64,000 nucleotides of DNA from Helopsaltes ochotensis (taxonomy: Eukaryota > Chordata > Aves > Passeriformes > Locustellidae), in NCBI GenBank assembly GCA_013400155.1, contig VXBM01000058.1, positions 62,001 to 126,000 of the forward strand, in the 5' to 3' direction. Shown in pieces: positions 52,201-64,000 of the stretch; position 1 is the stretch's first letter; the number at the start of each line of letters is the position of its first letter. A model generated the notes under the pieces. It was given only the letters and a program-made list of their open reading frames with translations, did no database searches and had not been told where the DNA came from. The position numbers and the translations under genes were made by a program.

Positions 52201-53713
52201 AAATGAAATAGATTTTGTATTAAACATACTTTCATGTGCTGCTGAAAATAACTTTTTGCTGCTGCCTGACACAGTTGCTGGGAAAATTCATCAGGCACAA
52301 GAGTAGCTGTCTTCATTTAACAACAGAATATTAAGAATATGTGTATTAATGATCTATTATCTTTCATTAGGGTTAATTCTTTCAGACAAATGTTTGCGTA
52401 ACATTTTGAAAAACTGTTCCACGTTGTTATGAAATATAAATTTAGAAGACTATCTATGCATTTTCAATGAGATCCTTTGCCTATTCCATCTTTAGACTGC
52501 AAAAGCACCTGATACATACATTTGTATTCACAGATGATTCAAATCACAGTGTATTCCAAAGACAGGCATTACTGGTTTCCTATTAATTTTTTACATTTTT
52601 ATTATATTTCTTTGTCTATATTGCAAATGTAGATCTGCAGTCTGTCGAATTAGAATTGCACTAAATTATTTATACACACACACAGATATATCAGAGGGAT
52701 CAGAGCTATTACAAGTTAAACATTACAAGGTTCAGCTTTGCAATTCTCTTCTTACTGAGCAGTTCCTTGAAACTGCTAAGTCACAGACCTATCTACCAGT
52801 CTTCATCAACCCAAAGCCACATCTGAAGTGCCCGGAAATGTTTTGCTTTATGGGAATTTGTGCCAAATATTTTTTCTCCCTGGGATGAGTCAGGATGACC
52901 AGAACTTCTACAGCATTTTTTAAAGCACTTGAGCAAAGCAGAGGGGTTAAGGTCTCTTCAGTGAGAAGCCAATGACGCAGCCCTGCAAATTAGATATCTG
53001 CAGGGAAAAGAATCCACATTGCAGATTTGGATTTCTGCCCACATCATTCCAGTAAGCGATACAGCCTAATGTTCTGCATTCAGTCTGCACTAGCAGGGAG
53101 GCAGGTATCCACTTGAATATCCTTTATCTGTAGGGAAAGAATGTGGAAGAAAAACCCTTTTGACCCTTTCTCCCAAAACTATATAGAGCCTTAACACAGA
53201 AAGTAACAAGAAGGCAACTCCTATGAGTCATCTAGAGTGAGGATAGATGATCACACTATTGCAATAACATGCCTTATTTCCATATTAACTTCAAAACTTT
53301 CTACCTCTTTCTTCCTAGAAGTGAAAGGGAAAATTCATTACTCTGTAGAAAGTGAAGATCTAACCCATTTTGTGCAATAAGTAAAATAACTATATTTTTT
53401 TCAGCTTTAATCTCTACTGTACCAAGATTGAGAAGGCATACCTGCTTCCTAAACGGTCCTCTTTTTTCTTAGCTAAAAACAGCCTGCAGATATCTTTCGC
53501 TTCCTCTGTAAAGCTGGCATGTTCAAATTTCACCTCATCTTCCAGAGTTCTTCTTCTAACCTCATCCTTATTGACCTTTTCTTTGTAATCCTTGAATGGT
53601 GTTCGCCCAGCAACCATCTCATAAATAGAGCACCCCATAGCAAACCAGTCCACGGGATAGCTGTAGTCCTCTTCCTTCAGGATTTCCGGAGCCATGTAAC
53701 CATTTGTCCCAGC
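48930..53713 (-). CDS. GRK7: G protein-coupled receptor kinase 7, C-terminal exons (partial gene)
   Basis: GRK7 phosphorylates light-activated cone opsins so that arrestin can shut them off. It works at cone outer-segment membranes, held there by a C-terminal prenyl group. Two exons are joined, 53713-53442 and 49272-48930, together 204 residues and the stop. They cover the kinase from subdomain VIII (GTNGYMAPEIL) through IX (PVDWFAMGCSIYEMVAGRTP) and the RLGSR end of the large lobe. The AGC-kinase C-tail follows (DPRKHSFF, PPFVPDPSVVYAKDV), then the CAAX box CLLL, which predicts geranylgeranylation. GRK1 is excluded by the C-terminus, and GRK4/5/6 lack a CAAX box. The RH domain and the ATP-binding lobe (about 350 residues) are not in this window and should lie beyond 64000 on the minus strand. 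Confidence 0.96.
49352..49391. repeat. (TA)n-rich simple sequence
   Basis: TACTATATATA, then TTTTAAAAATAA, then ATATATATATATATA. It lies about 80 nt upstream of the last GRK7 exon on the coding strand. Confidence 0.8.
49927..49941 (+). repeat. T15 homopolymer
   Basis: Fifteen consecutive T are followed by AGGCAAGAG. This is low-complexity intronic sequence. Confidence 0.9.
53442..53713 (-). CDS. GRK7: GRK7 penultimate exon: kinase large lobe
   Basis: This 272-nt exon has its acceptor ct at 53714-53715, a phase 0 start and the donor GTATGCC at 53441-53435. It opens AGTNGYMAPEIL, whose APE-type end of the activation segment is intact. PVDWFAMGCSIYEMVAGRTP follows, where the D of DW is the helix-F aspartate. 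Then come FKDYKEKV, the TEEAKDICRLFLAKK stretch and RLGSR. The catalytic HRD-type loop and DFG-type motif lie in the preceding exon, which is not present here. Confidence 0.97.
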
Positions 53714-56700
53714 CTATTGCAAACACACAGACAGATTTACTATACAGTGTCAGAAGTGAAATGCATACAATTAAACAGACTACTCTATAATTCTTCCAAA
53801 ATGTTAGTAATTCTACTGATATAGTTTGTATCTAGAAACTCTGACCTTTTTTTTAATCTAGAAACTGTAAGGTATAACTTTTTTAGCACATGAACCATAT
53901 CTCTCTTTAAACATCTTGGCACATAGGAAAACTGTCTTAAATACGCTTTTCAAAGGTGAAATGTTAGTGCAATTTTTACCTAGAAGTGGTTTATTTTTAA
54001 ATTCATGGCTAGCTTGCTTTCTTCCATCATTTTATTCCTTTTTTTTCGTTGAAGATATTCTTAGTTCTGTTGTGTAAACACAAGTAGCAATCAGTTTGAA
54101 AAGATTTTTAAAAATACAAAAATCAAGCAAAACAATCACTGTGCAATGGTTATAACTGGTCCAACACAGGGCTCTGCTGCCAGTGAGAAAATTCTCATCA
54201 AGCCAGTAGCTGAGCTGCAGTGAGGAAGTTCTCAGCCACATCCCTCTTGGTTTCTGGATAAATGTTCTACCACTAAGGGCCAAGAAAAACTCTTAAAAAC
54301 CACTGCAAGAAAGTAAACCTATGAAAATCATAATTTATAAATTACACACATTTGGGTGAAGGAACAAATTCATACTTCCCAACTAAAAAAAGATGACTGA
54401 ATAAAGACTATTTACAGAACTAATGGCCCCTTCTCTGAGAGAAGAAATGGCCACTCTTTGAGAGGGGCATCTGCCTGCTTTCTTCCCAGCCCAGGCCTGC
54501 CACTTTCCCCTTGGGGGACAGGCTACAGTGTCTGAAATAGCTCCTGCTGCCTCCGTCCCCAGGGAACTGATTCACCTGGGAGGGAGGAAGTGATCAGCGC
54601 TCTCTACTGCACTGTTACATGACTGAGGACGTGGGATTTCAATTGCAACAGCATTTCCTCAGCTGAACCCACATTTACTATTGTCTCTCATGCTTTATAT
54701 TATTTATTTACCAGATGCAGCTAACAGTGATAACCATTTCAAAAGTTGCTTGAACCTCTCACTTTTTGACATACTGGGACTGATGTATTACCAGTATAAC
54801 AATTTAAAATAAAAAACTGTGTCTGTGCAAAAGCCCACTCAAGACTGTCATTATTACTGCTATCAGAATACATCAGAGAGTCATTCCAAAGCAAAACAGT
54901 TAGAAAAGGTAAAGCTAAGCTCACTTGTATTTTTAAAAAGCGCAGCTCAACAGATGAATCTTATTTTATGGGATTGGATAACCCCTCTGATTTTTGAAAA
55001 TTTAGGCACAGTATTTCCAAGTCAGGTCTCCCCATAAACTTCAGCTTATGTCACTACACATTATGACATATGATGTCTACTGTAAACAATGTGTGCAAGA
55101 GGGAACATTTTAACATTAATTAAGCCATTAGCCTAACAGACAGAAAATTAAATCCACTTTATTTTCTCTCTTTGTAATTTTTTTAAGGATATAGAGCAAA
55201 ATCCTCCATATGGCTGAAAAAGAGAAATGAGATGAGAAAAACAAAAATGTCAGTCAGGTTGAAAGCAAAAAGAAAGGTTAAAAGTAAACAGTTGCCTCCC
55301 TCACTAAAGCCACAGAAGTACAGGAGAGCAGCATGGGCACTGCAGCTGCTGACATCGTTCCACAGGCAATTTTTATTGCTTACACTGAGCTTCTCTAACT
55401 AAAAATATTGAGAGATACCCTGACACTATTACATTTTTAGGTATGATTACTGCTCTGTTCAGGGAAGGGGACAAATGCTCAAACACGGACCACAGACCCC
55501 AGATTCATTTGGCCTCAGAAAGACCTGGAAGGGAGAGGTTGAAAGTAGTAGAGAATTTTGATACAAAAGCTTGCACACAGAACTCACTGTGGGTTAGTAA
55601 ACACAGCTCTAAATAGGTTTCTGGAAATTTTTTTTTCTTTTCTTTTTTTTCCTCCTTCTGGGAAGCAATAAACATTCTTATTTTTACTGAGATGAAGCTG
55701 GGGCACTAATGCCTTGAAGAACTATTGAGTCACATTATCATCAAAATGTGCCCTGACAGCACAATATGGTCTTTCTGATAAGAGATTACTTTGCTGCAAC
55801 TTAGCATCATCATACAGAACCTCGATACATCTGACATGGAAAAGTCAGAAATCTACTGTCACAGATGTGTCTTAAGGCAGCTCCTTTCAGACTGCCTCTT
55901 TCCTTCCACTTGCGTTTTCTCTTCCACAGTTGTTTTTTCAGAAGAAGTAGTTCCAAGTAACTTCAGTCTCTTCCATGGGCATTTTCAACATACCCTCCAG
56001 AAGGACACATCATCTCCGAGAACACCATGCTTTGACTTGGTGCTTGTGTTTCTCAAGAACAGAGAAAGCAAGGCCATCACCACAGACCAAAAAGACAGCA
56101 CGACCACAAATTAACAGAAAACTGAACAGACCAAAACCAGCCTCCCTTCAGACTAAAGTGACAGGCTGTGGATGAACTTAAATGTAAACAAGAACTAAAC
56201 TTGAACATTCTGAATTAGTAGCACTGAAATCTTGAGCTGTTACTGAATTGATCCAACTTCATCTGAGGAAGTCTAGAAACATATCATTCCTCTCATATGC
56301 CAAGCCATTTCAATTCAGAATTTCATGAGAGCTGGTTTTTTCATAAAATTTCATCCAAACTTGAATCTAAAAACAAATCTCTCTCAACCCTGAAGCTTTC
56401 CCTCTATTGACAATGAAGGAACAGGCTAAGAGGCAGGAATCTAAACCTAATCTCCTAAGATTTGAGACTTAAAACCCACTAAAACATGGCAATTTTACAG
56501 CAGAAGCAAACGCATTTCACAAGCAGTGAACAGGGATTTTTGAGGGGGAAGAAAAACAATAAGGGTGTAGAAATACATAAATCTCTATTTTTATTAGAAC
56601 AGGAATTTGAAGAAAGGAAGAAGAGTTTAAATTTTAGTCTTTTCCACCTATTCCGCTATATGTATAGTTTTGGCAAAATCATTTGGGAAGAAAGATACTA

Positions 56701-57136
56701 AAGCCTGTATTAGAGAACACAAAAAAGGAATTATTCAGCACCTGGAAGAACATAGATCCTTCAAATGAAGATTTAATTCTATCTTTGGAGAGTAGGCAGC
56801 ATTAGAGGGAAGGTAATACCTAACATCCCTACACTAATCATTATGGAGAACAAGACGTAAAAATCAGATCATCTTTCCAGGAAAAGAGATCCTACGGCAA
56901 CAGGAAAGGCAGCCTCAATAACCTCAGGAGAGGTTTATCTAAGGAGATAAAATAGAAGTTTTGTAAAGGGAGTTTTTAAACTGTACAACTCACACTAGCA
57001 GTGAAATCTGAGCAACAAAAATTAATGTTTTAGGTGGAAAACATATCCACTGATTACCAAGCAAAAGTGAATTAAAGTAAATTACTCTTGGCAGGCTGTG
57101 GAGTAAATAAGTATACTATAAACTATATTCTAGCGC

Positions 57137-57280
<144 letters not shown>

Positions 57281-59098
57281 AGAAAGCAAAGAAATTAAAA
57301 GCCACCACAAAAGATAAATGCATTATTTTTTGAAGGCATCTATTTCCCATGGGCTGGTATTGAATATTTAATTCAGTTAGAATTATCTGACCATGCCTCA
57401 GAACAGGTATCTCCAAGCATGGGATACTCATATGTCTATATTATAAAAAAATCACTAGGTTTGGATGATTTTGCAGATTTTTTCATTCAGTACAATTTAT
57501 AAGTAAATTCAGAAGCTCTATATTAACTGAAACCCACTTTTTCTTACTACATCTTACATGGATAAATTTCACTCTTTTAATGGAAACAGACAAAATAAAA
57601 ATCCATACTCAAAGTTAATTCCTTTGTTGTCAACTCTACACTATTAGGATGTTCACTGGGCTTTGACTGAAACCAAGCACATTATTCTCTTCTTTCCTGT
57701 GTAATTCCTGGTAACACAAGGAACCATTTGAACATATGTATTAACTAATCAAGTGATTTTACAGAGACACAGACACATGATATTACACCTTCCCTGACCT
57801 GGAAACAATAACGGGACACAATAAATAAAAATATCACAAAGAAGACAAAGAATGTTATATTATCCCAGCTTTTTACTAGTGACAGAGATCTTATACCATT
57901 GTAGAGGCACAGAACTTTTTGAAGTGTAGTTAGTACAACACCAGCTATGTTTTGCTTGCTCTTCATCTAATATTGTTTTTTCTGATAAGCAGGATGCCTT
58001 ACTTGCATATGCTGCTTGAATTATAAAAATAGTCATTAAATTTCAGTCAAATAACTTTTAATTGACCTGCTTTTGAAAAGGGTTCACAGATCTACTTTCT
58101 CTTTTTTTCACTATTTTGAGAACAACCCAAAAGACAAATTTTCAGTAATCCTCTAAATGTAATGACCAAATGCTGCCCTTGGCTACATTAGCAAAGAAGT
58201 TCTGAGTGGAATTATTGCTTTGAGTGTGATTTGACAGGGCATAGTAGAAATGACTCATCTGAAAGTATACAAATGTTTCTTTTGTGAAATGCGATCCTGC
58301 ATAAATTTTTCAAAGGTCACATAATTATAATCTTTTAGTAATTCAAGATGTGATCCTGAGAAGCACTAAGTGCACTCAGATCCCAGAGCAGTCAAAGGGC
58401 ACTTGGCACAGCAGAGCTCGGAGCAGAACCAGGCCCGCAGCGCACACATCCTGCGGCTGCTGTCCCGACAGGGGCCAGCGCCTTCAGCACCGCCCCTGTG
58501 CCAGCTTCCAGCAGGTGCAGGCAGGACAGAGAGAACTCTCTGGAGCTTTCAGCAGCACAGAAACAGGCAAATGGGGAGAAACGGGATTTAGATCTTGCTA
58601 CCTTTTCCCACAGATCTCTGCAAAACAAACTCAATTGATTTAACAAACCAAACAGTAAAGCAAATCAGAATGTCTATCTTTTGTTTGCCATGGCACAAGA
58701 ACTGTTGAACAGAGGAAAAAAAACAAGCTGAGTTTAGCTCTATCAGCTGTTTCCTGGGGCTCGGTCCTTCCTTCCTCCAAGGGGTGCCACTGCCTGCTTT
58801 GTTCTCTTGTCCAGCTGTTCCTCTGCTCCTTCAGCAATGGCCTTAATAGACCCTGCAGGAATGCAGGAACAGACCACAGAAATCTCTTTCCTGCACACAA
58901 GCTAACAGGCCCTAGATGTGGAGAACAACATTGATCTGCCTCTGTCACTCACTTCACCATCTTAATTCTTCTCCCAAGAGTCGCTGTGAGGAGGAACAGA
59001 GCAATTTAACTGAGATACACAGAATTGCAGTTCCTCCACAGTTTCTACCACAAGTTCATACAGTAATAAGAAACCCACCGACCCAATTAATAGGCAAC

Positions 59099-59112
59099 TT
59101 TTTTTTTTTTTT
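59099..59112 (+). repeat. T14 homopolymer
   Basis: Fourteen consecutive T are followed by AAAGAAG. This is a low-complexity run. Confidence 0.9.
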
Positions 59113-60504
59113 AAAGAAGATAAAATTAAATATAAATAGGGCAAAAGGCACTCTGAAAAGTCACACAGAATAAAGATTCTGGCATATTGTTCATGCTTAG
59201 CAGAGGGAGGGACCTTCCAATGGGATGGCCCATCATGGATTGTTTGGCTACAGATTCAGAAGAACACAAGGAGGACTCTTCAGAGTAGCGGGACAAGATC
59301 ATGAGAGAAACAATATTGGAACTTAGGAGCTACTGAATTCTACATGCTTATCCAAAATTCAAGACCAAACTTTTTTTGATTTTCACATAAGAAGATAATT
59401 TTCATAAGGAAAGCTGTGTGCTTTTAAAAAAGCCCACACAGGCAAAAGCACAAAAGGGACAAAACAGATTTTTGCTATATTAGAAAAAAAAGAAAATATG
59501 GCACTGGGTTCAAAGTCACTAACTGGAATAGTAAAGAAATACAGCATTGGTTTTTAATCTTTTAAGCTTGTCCATCAGTAATCACTGAAATGAAGGAAGT
59601 TGCACAACAAAAGAGAAAGCCACTCCGTGCAGTAGGTACTGCTGCCTGTGTGTTCCTCCTTGAGAAGAGAAATAGACATAGTTACAACATGGTTTCAGCT
59701 TAGCTTCATGCTGTATGGAAGTCAAAGGGATAAAGGGCTTGAGAAAGAACAATCTAGTAACTGGGCACCAATTTGAACTTTGGATTCTAGAGCAGCTCCC
59801 AGCTTTCTCCCTGCATGATCACACGTAAACTTTTGCCTCAGATCCCAACTGAAGAGAGAACCTGCTAACACTCCCACCTCAGTGAAGTGTCATCAGAAGA
59901 CATCAGAAGGCATTCACAGACAGGGAAGCAATCAGACATCATAAGATTGAGCATTTAGGTAGGATAAACAGAACGCTTGGTAGAGAGTCATAAGCACACA
60001 ATTAGAATTCAAGCATTACAAGGGTTCTCTAGTCTTCCTGTAACATGATTTTCCCTTTAATTTCCTTTTAAATTTCTCCTGATCATTTCCCATCTATAAT
60101 GTAGAAATAACAATATTTCAGAGATATTTGTGGTTTCACTATTTAATAACCTCAGAATATTCCATAAACAGTGTTAATAATGGAGAAAACTCTCCATCTA
60201 CTTAGCTCTGTATTTTATGAAGCTCCTCATAATGAATGCAAATATTGTGTCATGGCACCATGCATATAGACTGCTTCCTCAGAAAGGGGATGTCAAAGAG
60301 AAATCTGTATTCTGTGACATTGTGACTGAGGGGACAGGACCACAGGCTGCCCTGGGAAAGGCAGGAGTCCTGCAGTGTAGGTACTACCACTGTAGTTTAA
60401 GCAGTGCAAATGTCAATGAGGCCAGGAGAGTTACTGCTGATCACTAAAATCCACCTTATCCTTCAGGATTATGACTAATGTTGGAGGTACCATTCTTTAA
60501 AATG

Positions 60505-60900
60505 TACATTCAAGGAGATGGGTACTGGCTGCATCAGACCAATGGCCCATACGGCCAGTTCACTGCCTGTGAATTACATTCAAACAGATGAATATATAGG
60601 GAAGTCTGTAAGAGCCTGGTGTGTATGCTGAGACTTCTCTATACTTTCCTAGACTCCAACTATTTGCAGTTCAAGGGCTTCCAGAGACAGAAATAATTTC
60701 TCTCAATTAAACTTTTTTCCCTCAATTGCCCACTCTCCCCTTGAACCTAGATAAATTTTGTAGAGCCTACAAGACCTTTTCCAAGAGTGTCCTGCAGCTT
60801 AACTATACTCTGCTTTAATAGCTGTTTTAAGAACCACCCACCTGCTACCTTTCACTAGCAGATTGTAACCCGAATACTGGGCAAAGCCCCCAGTCTTCAC
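60505..60900 (-). repeat. Old CR1-type LINE fragment (reptile/turtle-like 3' end)
   Basis: On the minus strand the end reads GGGCCATTGGTCTGATGCAG, then CCAGTACCCATCTC. This resembles the turtle and crocodile CR1 3' end with its GATGGACCATTGGTCTGACC block. Further inside, TGTCCTGCAGCTTAACTATA on the plus strand resembles the conserved CATCCTGTGGCAATGAGTTC-type block of the same families, as I recall them. It is strongly diverged, so the insertion is old. The boundaries are approximate. Confidence 0.6.
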
Positions 60901-61505
60901 TTGCATGTCTGCAATTCCAGAATTTTACTTTGTCTTCCTAAAAAAACTAATTGCATGTCTGTTAACTGAAACTACTCATGACAGCAAGTGACAGCAAGAA
61001 TGTCACATGTGGTCCAGTAAGAACAGAAGTACTACATTCCTCACCATCTCACAGCTTACTGTTTCTGCAATACCGCTTCTGGTCAAAGCTGCCAAATCAA
61101 AAGTTCAAAGAATTACAGTGTCAGCCAAATGCTGCATTTCTCATCCAATGAAATAAAAACATCTTTGACTACAATGAGTCAATGTGTGGCCCACTAGATG
61201 CCTTACCCAAGGGATCATTCCAGCATGTACACTTTTTACAGAAAATGCTATAGCATTTATTAACTGTCAGATTAAGCTGAATGAGGAACAATGGTAAAAG
61301 TCATGCTGAGACCTTGTGCTACATCATAAAGAGCTTCAATGTCATTCCCTGACAGAAAAAATGGATGGCACACTGTGTGTAGGAAAAGTATTACATGGGA
61401 CATATTGCATTCTCTTAATTTGAGATGACTGCAGTATCCCTTCTGCCATATCCAAAACTGCAGGAGGCAGAATGGTCCCACAAAATCATTTTTGTTCCTT
61501 CACTC

Positions 61506-63003
61506 TTATGATCATGGCATTCATATAGTTTGGAAAAGATTCTAGGAGCCCAGCCATTAACCCAGCACTGCCAAATCCACTACTAAACTACATCCTTAAG
61601 CCCCACATTTACATGGCTTTGAAATACCTCCAGGGCTGGTGACTCCACCACTTCCCTGGGCATCCTCTTCCAGGGCTTGACAACACTTCTGGATAAGAAA
61701 CCTTCCCTAATATCCAATCTAACATCCCCTGAGGCCATTTCCTCTTGTCCTATCACTTGTTACCTGGGAGGAGAGTCCAACCCCCACTTTGCTACAACCT
61801 CCTGTTAGGGCATTGTAGAAAATGGTGAGGTACCCCTGAGCCTCCTTTCTCCAGTTCCCTCAGCTGCTCCTCACCAGGCTTGTGCTCCAGACCCTTCCCA
61901 GCTCCACTGCCCTTCTCTGGACACACTCCAGCACCTCAGTGTCTTTCTGGTAGTAAGAAGTCCAAAACTGAATACAGGATTCAAGGTGCAGCCTCACCAG
62001 TGCTGAGCACAGGGGAACGGTCACTGTCCTGGTCCTGCTGGCCACAGGCTGAGATGCCATTGGCCTTCTTGCCCACCTGGGCACACACTGGCTCCTGTTC
62101 AGCCAGCTGTTGACCAACAACCCCCTTTTGCCGCTGGGCAGCTGTCCAGCCACTCTTCCCCAAGCCTGTAATCTGCAGGGGGTTGTTACCCAGGTGGTGC
62201 AGGACTGGCTGCTTTGCCTTACTGAACCTTGTAGAACTGCCATGAGCGCATCAATCCAGCCTGTCCAGATTCCCCTGCAGACCGTTCCTGCCCTCCAGCG
62301 GATCCACATTCCCGCCTAACTTGGTGCTGTCTGTGAACTCGCTGAGTGCGCTCGATCCCCTTGTCCAGACCATCAATGGAGACATCAAACGGGGCTGGCC
62401 CCGGCACTGAGCTCTGGGGAGCCCCAGCAGCGACCAGGGGCCAGCTGGATGTAATTCCATTCCCCCCACTCCCGGGCCCGGCCACGCAGCCCCTTTGTAC
62501 CCAGCAGAGAGAGCACCTGTGCAAGCCATGAGCAGCCGGATCTCCAGGAGATGCTCTGGGAAACAGTGACACAGGCTTGACTGCAGTCCAGACAGACACA
62601 GACACAGACACAGCCACCTCCTCATCCACAAAGCAGGTCCCCCCTGCTTCCTGTCATGGAAAGAGATGAGGCTGGTCAAGGAGGACCTGCCCTTCCTAAA
62701 CCCATGCTAGCTGGGCCTGATCCCCTGGTTGTCCTGTATGTGCTGCAAGACCACACTCAGGATGATCTACTCTATGACCTTCTCTGGTACCAAGGTCAGG
62801 CTGACAGGCTGTAGTTTCCTGGATCATCCTTCCAGCCCTTCTTATGGATGGACATCACATTTGCTAACGTCCAGCCAACTGGGACCTCCTTGGTTTTCCG
62901 GGACTTCTGGGAAAGTCACGATGGGAAGTGCCTCGGTGAGCACTTCTGCCTGCTCCCTCAGTACCCTTGCATGGATCCCTACTGGCCCCACAGACTTCTG
63001 TGG
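61506..63003 (-). repeat. CR1 LINE, 1.5-kb 3' portion with decayed reverse transcriptase
   Basis: Read on the minus strand from 63003, the element starts within the reverse-transcriptase region of ORF2. It has GGATCCATGCAAGGGTACTG, GAGGTCCCAGTTGGCTGGAC and GGAAACTACAGCCTGTCAGC. The ATCAGGCCCAGCTAGCATGG block follows. Further on it encodes pieces resembling DGLDKGIE, KLGGNVDPLEGR and LQGNLDRLD, split over two frames. The 3' UTR follows, with GACAAGAGGAAATGGCCTCA and GGGAAGTGGTGGAGTCACCA. It ends in GCAGTGCTGGGTTAATGGCT near 61540. It is 5'-truncated, with stops and frameshifts, so it cannot move on its own. It has the same orientation as GRK7. Confidence 0.93.
62219..62679 (-). pseudogene. CR1 ORF2 reverse-transcriptase remnant
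   Basis: Two overlapping minus-strand frames (62629-62219 and 62679-62251) each carry part of the conserved CR1 segment. PFDVSIDGLDKGIE is in one, and KLGGNVDPLEGR with LQGNLDRLD is in the other. The change of frame within one conserved segment shows a frameshift, so this is not a functional gene. Confidence 0.8.
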
Positions 63004-64000
63004 GTAATGCTGCATTTTGTAAAGTACATTTCAGAGATTAAAAAAACTTGAAACACTTGGCATGACAGTGCACCTCATAACAACTGCAATTATCAAAATT
63101 TTAAAGAACTAAGTTCTGCTAGTAAAAACATCATCAACTTTACATGTCATACTTCAAAATGTATAAGCAAAACAGCAGCCAGTTCCTCTAATTCTGAGCA
63201 AATGAAGAGCTGTCATTTTTCAAAGTGCAAAGGAAGAAGAATTTTTTACAGAATCTTATCCAATAAGAATGCCATGTGATAATGAAAAAAGGTCAACTGT
63301 AGAATAGCTTGCTGAGTTATTTTTTATTTCACAAGTCTAAACCCTCCTCCTGCTTTTTAGCTGCCTTGAAATTAAACTGCAAGTTTCAGGAACATCTAAA
63401 TAGATTTCCTTGTGTTTTCCTAAGAAACAGAATCTTATAATAAACAAACATACAGGAGGGCAAAAGGACATTTTGAGTAAGATTTTAACCAAAACATGTT
63501 TTTCCTATAAAAATATTATGATGTCCTTCAAATATATAAAACATAGCACAGGAAAACTGTGAAGAAGCCTGAAACCTCTGAAGATATGAATGCACTTTTA
63601 TAAATACTACAAAAATATGTTTATGTTATTTTTCACAGTTATTATGTCAATATTTAAGCTCTCTGGCTCACATGCATCTGCACAAAAGTTCTTCACAATT
63701 TACATGCAACAGTTGCTTTTCACAAAAGCCATACCCAGTAAGGGCAGAAAATTCTTCCCTAAATAAACAGCAAAGACACATTAACTTCTGGAAGAATGGA
63801 ATTAACTCAGGATGGAAGCTCCTCATTTTTGTCATATGCAAAAGCTCCGTAGTGCTAGAATCCATCTAGTGTGTACACATACAGAACACTTTCCTGTGTA
63901 AAAGCCATCTTTGCAGGCTCTCAGTTTCTCCTTCTTGTCTATTTCAATTATGTAAGACAGAGAAAATAACATTTTAAAAGCCATCATTTTAAGATACAAA

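Larger units (their letters stand above)
49273..53441 (-). other. GRK7: GRK7 intron between the last two exons
   Basis: A 4169-nt intron with canonical ends. It has an AT-rich (TA)n stretch near 49352-49391, close to the acceptor, a T15 run (49927-49941) and a short (AC)n at 52674-52684. No exon or transposon was recognised. A moderately GC-rich patch is near 50640-50900. Confidence 0.85.

Noticed and set aside
61860..62309. 149-codon minus-strand frame as a gene
   Set aside because: It is inside the CR1 element and its text follows the CR1 3' UTR and ORF2 end.

Overview
The window looks like vertebrate nuclear DNA, most likely from a bird. It is AT-rich and intron-rich. It carries chicken-repeat-1 (CR1) LINE pieces of avian type and has one assembly gap of 940 N inside a CpG-rich promoter. 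The ATP1B3 and GRK7 exons match conserved vertebrate proteins by reading. The species cannot be set from the sequence alone.

Two protein-coding genes are supported, both on the minus strand. The first is ATP1B3, the Na+/K+-ATPase beta-3 subunit. Exons 2 to 7 are visible between 21813 and 6565 with clean GT/AG sites and consistent phases. They give 244 residues plus stop, and the short cytoplasmic exon 1 is inferred to lie in the N gap (28783-29722). The second is GRK7, the cone opsin kinase. Its last two exons are visible (53713-53442 and 49272-48930) and end in a CLLL prenylation box. Its first ~350 residues must lie beyond position 64000.

Layout: 1-5800, downstream flank, where the convergent neighbour TFDP2 could end (inference only); 5806-6564, ATP1B3 3' UTR; 6565-21813, exons 7 to 2; 21814-28620, intron 1; 28670-29930, CpG island with the gap; 29930-48300, ~18 kb of gene-free intergenic DNA; 48300-48929, GRK7 3' UTR; 48930-53713, GRK7 exons 4 and 3 with their intron; 53714-64000, part of the upstream GRK7 intron. 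That intron contains a 143-bp A tract, an old CR1 of reptile type (about 60505-60900) and a 1.5-kb decayed CR1 with reverse-transcriptase remnants (about 61506-63003). A short CR1 3' end also sits in ATP1B3 intron 5.

The same-strand order GRK7 then ATP1B3 is as I recall it at human 3q23, so this is a conserved syntenic block. The two proteins act separately: an ion-pump subunit and a photoreceptor shut-off kinase. I found no operon-like, CRISPR, viral or otherwise new system. The points most worth a second look are the extra glycosylation sequons in the beta-3 ectodomain, the gapped promoter, the A tract, a perfect 13-bp hairpin and several GC-rich intronic islands.
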